A stretch of 8,031 nucleotides of DNA from an uncultured Porphyromonadaceae bacterium (lineage in GTDB: Bacteria > Bacteroidota > Bacteroidia > Bacteroidales > Muribaculaceae). The notes beneath the pieces are model-generated. The model did not search any database. It was not told the origin of the DNA and was given only the letters and a program-made list of their open reading frames with translations. Positions 6,476 through 8,031 of this stretch are shown piece by piece. Position 1 is the first letter of the stretch. Every line of letters begins with the position of its first letter. The position numbers were made by a program, and so were the translations under genes. The stretch covers positions 1 through 8,031 of the forward strand of contig CAMWZB010000044.1 of the NCBI GenBank assembly GCA_947178655.1. The letters run 5' to 3'.

Positions 6476-7390
6476 CTACGACTTCTGGAATTCTGTTGGC
6501 GACATGCCGGTAAGATGCTTGAAGTACTTTCCGAACGACGATTGGTTGGAGAAATTCAGCGCGTAAGCCACCTGCTGGATATTCTTCCCTGAATACCTGA
6601 GCAGATTCTTGGCTTCAGTGATGACGAACAGGTCAATCCACTTGGTTGCCGACTGTCCGGTAGCTTCTTTGACAAGGAGAGAGAGGTATTTGGGGGATAT
6701 GAATAGCTTGGAGGCATAGAAGTTGACCGATCGCTCGGTGGTATAGTGCTGGTGCACAAGTTTGATGAAGTCGTGCACGTAGCTCCGTCTGCTCGGACTC
6801 ATTGTGGTCTGGTCCGACTCTGCCGTGGCATCGTACTGCTTGTATACGAACAGCAGCAGCTGGTAGACCAGAGCTGCCGTCAGGCTCGATACGATGTGGC
6901 GTGACAGCTGTAGGTTGTAGCTGTCGTTCATGGCCGACCGAATCAGGGAGAAATAGCGTATGAGAGTCGATATCTCGCGGTCCGACACTTCTATGCCGGG
7001 TATCTCGCGCTGGTGGATGGCGCGGTCAGAGATGGCAGAGAAGGATACATTGAGGTTCTGTATGAATGAAGGCGAGAACCAGAGCACATACATGTCTATT
7101 TCGTCTTCTTCACTGTCGGATATGATGTTCACCAGACTGCCGTGATGGAGAGTGAGGACCGAGGGCCCGTGCATGTCGAATTCATTGAAGTTCACATTGA
7201 TGCGCAGTGAACCCTTGACAAGTAATATCAAAACAACTCCGTCGACCCTGAACGCTTCGTTCGAGGTGGCGACGAAGTTGGTGAGATTTATTGATATATG
7301 CGCGAGCACGGCATCCTCAGCGAGGCGGCTGTACTCCGATGCTATTTTTTCGATTAAATGTATGGAGGTGTTTGTCCCGTTTGAATCCAT
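6476..7390 (-). CDS. AraC-family transcriptional regulator
   Basis: 304 residues from the ATG at 7388-7390 to the TAG at 6476-6478. The C-terminal AraC/XylS DNA-binding domain (about 203-304) is complete. The first helix-turn-helix is around NFYASKLFISPKYLSLLVKE (223-242) and the second around IQQVAYALNFSNQSSFGKYF (271-290), followed by the typical ending KHLTGMSPTEFQKS. The N-terminal 200 residues look like a cupin-type sensor or dimerisation domain (beta-rich, with GVVLILLVKGSLRINVN and PSVLTLHHGSLVNI). There is no signal peptide, membrane segment or receiver domain, so this is a cytosolic one-component regulator and not a hybrid two-component system. Ligand and targets are unknown. It lies between the CobW-family GTPase gene (111 bp upstream) and the sigma factor gene (219 bp downstream), all on the same strand but with their own regulatory gaps. 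Confidence 0.94.
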   Translation of the reverse strand: MDSNGTNTSIHLIEKIASEYSRLAEDAVLAHISINLTNFVATSNEAFRVDGVVLILLVKGSLRINVNFNEFDMHGPSVLTLHHGSLVNIISDSEEDEIDMYVLWFSPSFIQNLNVSFSAISDRAIHQREIPGIEVSDREISTLIRYFSLIRSAMNDSYNLQLSRHIVSSLTAALVYQLLLFVYKQYDATAESDQTTMSPSRRSYVHDFIKLVHQHYTTERSVNFYASKLFISPKYLSLLVKEATGQSATKWIDLFVITEAKNLLRYSGKNIQQVAYALNFSNQSSFGKYFKHLTGMSPTEFQKS

Positions 7391-7409
7391 TGCATTGAGG
7401 TTGATTCGC

Positions 7410-7417
7410 CAAAATTA
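7410..7417 (-). promoter_or_regulatory. -7 element of the AraC-family gene promoter
   Basis: On the - strand TAATTTTG (7417-7410) is a perfect match to the Bacteroidetes TAnnTTTG consensus, 19 bp before the ATG. No convincing -33 TTTG lies at the expected distance, so the promoter may need an activator. The predicted leader is short, about 10-15 nt. Confidence 0.45.
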
Positions 7418-7490
7418 CGAAATATTCGGCAATATAACCGCATGATGTCGACCAAACGGACAAATTACTGGTGATTCGGTATACAATTTC

Positions 7491-7502
7491 AGAGCCGGCT
7501 CT
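7491..7502. repeat. perfect 12-bp palindrome AGAGCCGGCTCT at the end of the CobW-family gene
   Basis: The palindrome touches the last base of the GTPase stop codon (7502-7504) and lies about 100 bp upstream of the AraC-family ATG. As RNA it would give only a 4-bp stem with a 4-nt loop, too weak for a terminator alone. It could be a protein-binding site, for instance for autoregulation by the neighbouring regulator, but this is only inference. Confidence 0.3.
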
Positions 7503-8031
7503 CAGAGTCCTTTGGCGAGACATTTGTCGAGTTCGTCGCAAATGGCCTTACGGTCGAGGTGCTGGCCGATGAAGACGAGTTTGATCATGCGGTCGCCATA
7601 AATTTCGTCCCAGTCCTTGAGTATGGACGGGTCTTGCTCGGCCAGTCGTTCGAGTTCGGCTTCAGGAGCTGAGGCAAACCAGTATCCCGACTCTGTGAGC
7701 TTCTTCTGCACTCCGGCCTGCTCGAATATGTACGACATGTCGGTATTGTGGCGGAAGTACACCAGTCCTTTGCAGCGAATCACATTTGCGGGCCACTTCG
7801 ACGAAATGAAATAGTCGAATTTATTGATGTCCAGCGGCTGGCGCCGATAGTATACGAATGTCTGTATGCCGTACTCCTCCGCTTCGCCCTCGCCGTGATG
7901 GTGGTGATGGTGGCATGTGCAGCTTGCGTGGTCGTGATGGCACTCCTCACATTCGTCATCATCGTCGTGGTGATGATGGTGCTCGTGCTCGTGCTCGTCG
8001 TGGTGATGGTGGCTGTGCTCATGCTCATGCT
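7502..8031 (-). CDS. CobW/COG0523 family GTPase (G3E P-loop), C-terminal part with His/Cys-rich insert; 5' end outside window
   Basis: The frame is open from the right edge of the window to the TGA at 7502-7504, giving 175 visible residues. The N-terminal GTPase domain with its Walker motifs lies beyond the window, so a GTG at 7781-7783 is an internal codon. From 8029 to 7895 the protein is a metal-binding low-complexity segment: 23 His and 4 Cys in about 45 residues, with acidic residues between. The CobW C-terminal domain follows: GIQTFVYYRRQPLDINKF, then WPANVIRCKGLVYFR, ESGYWFA, and the ending RMIKLVFIGQHLDRKAICDEL. COG0523 proteins are metal-insertion chaperones or metallochaperone GTPases, handling zinc, cobalt or nickel depending on subgroup. 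The His-rich insert suggests zinc or nickel binding but cannot tell which. Family assignment is secure; the metal is not. Confidence 0.92.
   Translation of the reverse strand, partial: HEHEHSHHHHDEHEHEHHHHHDDDDECEECHHDHASCTCHHHHHHGEGEAEEYGIQTFVYYRRQPLDINKFDYFISSKWPANVIRCKGLVYFRHNTDMSYIFEQAGVQKKLTESGYWFASAPEAELERLAEQDPSILKDWDEIYGDRMIKLVFIGQHLDRKAICDELDKCLAKGL
7895..8029 (-). repeat. low-complexity His/Glu/Asp/Cys-coding repeat within the CobW-family gene
   Basis: The codons are almost only CAC/CAT, GAG and GAC. On the + strand the hexamer CTCGTG recurs in tandem at 7982-7996, and runs of GTG/ATG encode blocks of four, five and six His. Two Cys pairs, CEEC and CTC, sit between the His blocks. 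Slippage in such hexamer or trinucleotide units would change the insert length without shifting the frame. Confidence 0.85.

Noticed and set aside
7780..8028. Separate - strand open frame of Met/Ser/Thr-rich composition at the right edge
   Set aside because: It is an out-of-frame reading of the His-coding repeat; the CobW frame continues through the region to the window edge.
7895..8031. Short-repeat array resembling a CRISPR or minisatellite
   Set aside because: The periodicity is codon-level (His, Glu, Asp codons) within an open reading frame, with no spacers or repeat units of CRISPR length.

Overview
The window looks like an ordinary chromosomal segment of a member of the Bacteroidales. 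The family-level guess is Muribaculaceae or a relative, and that part is inference. The support is: a TonB-dependent receptor with an N-terminal carboxypeptidase-regulatory-like domain, an ECF sigma factor and an AraC regulator of typical Bacteroidetes style, promoter elements matching the Bacteroidetes -7 consensus TAnnTTTG, no obvious Shine-Dalgarno sequences, and a moderately GC-rich base composition by eye.

Layout. The left third reads on the + strand: the 3' part of a yifB/comM-type AAA ATPase (1-1125, 5' end outside the window), a short intergenic promoter, a polysaccharide flippase (1183-2634) and D-aminoacyl-tRNA deacylase dtd (2643-3095). The last two are 8 bp apart and probably share a transcript. 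Everything to the right reads on the - strand. In transcription order this is a CobW-family GTPase with a spectacular His/Cys-rich insert (7502-8031, 5' end outside the window), an AraC-family regulator (6476-7390), an ECF sigma factor (5768-6256) and a TonB-dependent receptor (3100-5517). The receptor gene converges on dtd with a 4 bp gap.

How the genes may work together. The - strand genes are not tightly packed. Gaps of 111, 219 and 250 bp each carry candidate promoters, hairpins or repeats, so they are probably separate transcription units. Sigma factor, AraC regulator, outer-membrane receptor and metallochaperone-like GTPase together would suit nutrient or metal uptake, but nothing in the sequence proves they act on each other. 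There is no anti-sigma gene, no SusD, and no STN signalling domain on the receptor. No stretch without a gene exceeds 300 bases.

I found no CRISPR array, insertion sequence, tRNA, rRNA, phage gene or defence system. The most interesting non-coding structure is a 46-nt hairpin at 5573-5618. Read as - strand RNA it is a continuous 21-bp stem closed by a GNRA tetraloop, with a smaller hairpin directly beside it. Next come exact 13-bp repeats spaced 21 bp apart, and a cluster of repeats and palindromes upstream of the sigma factor.
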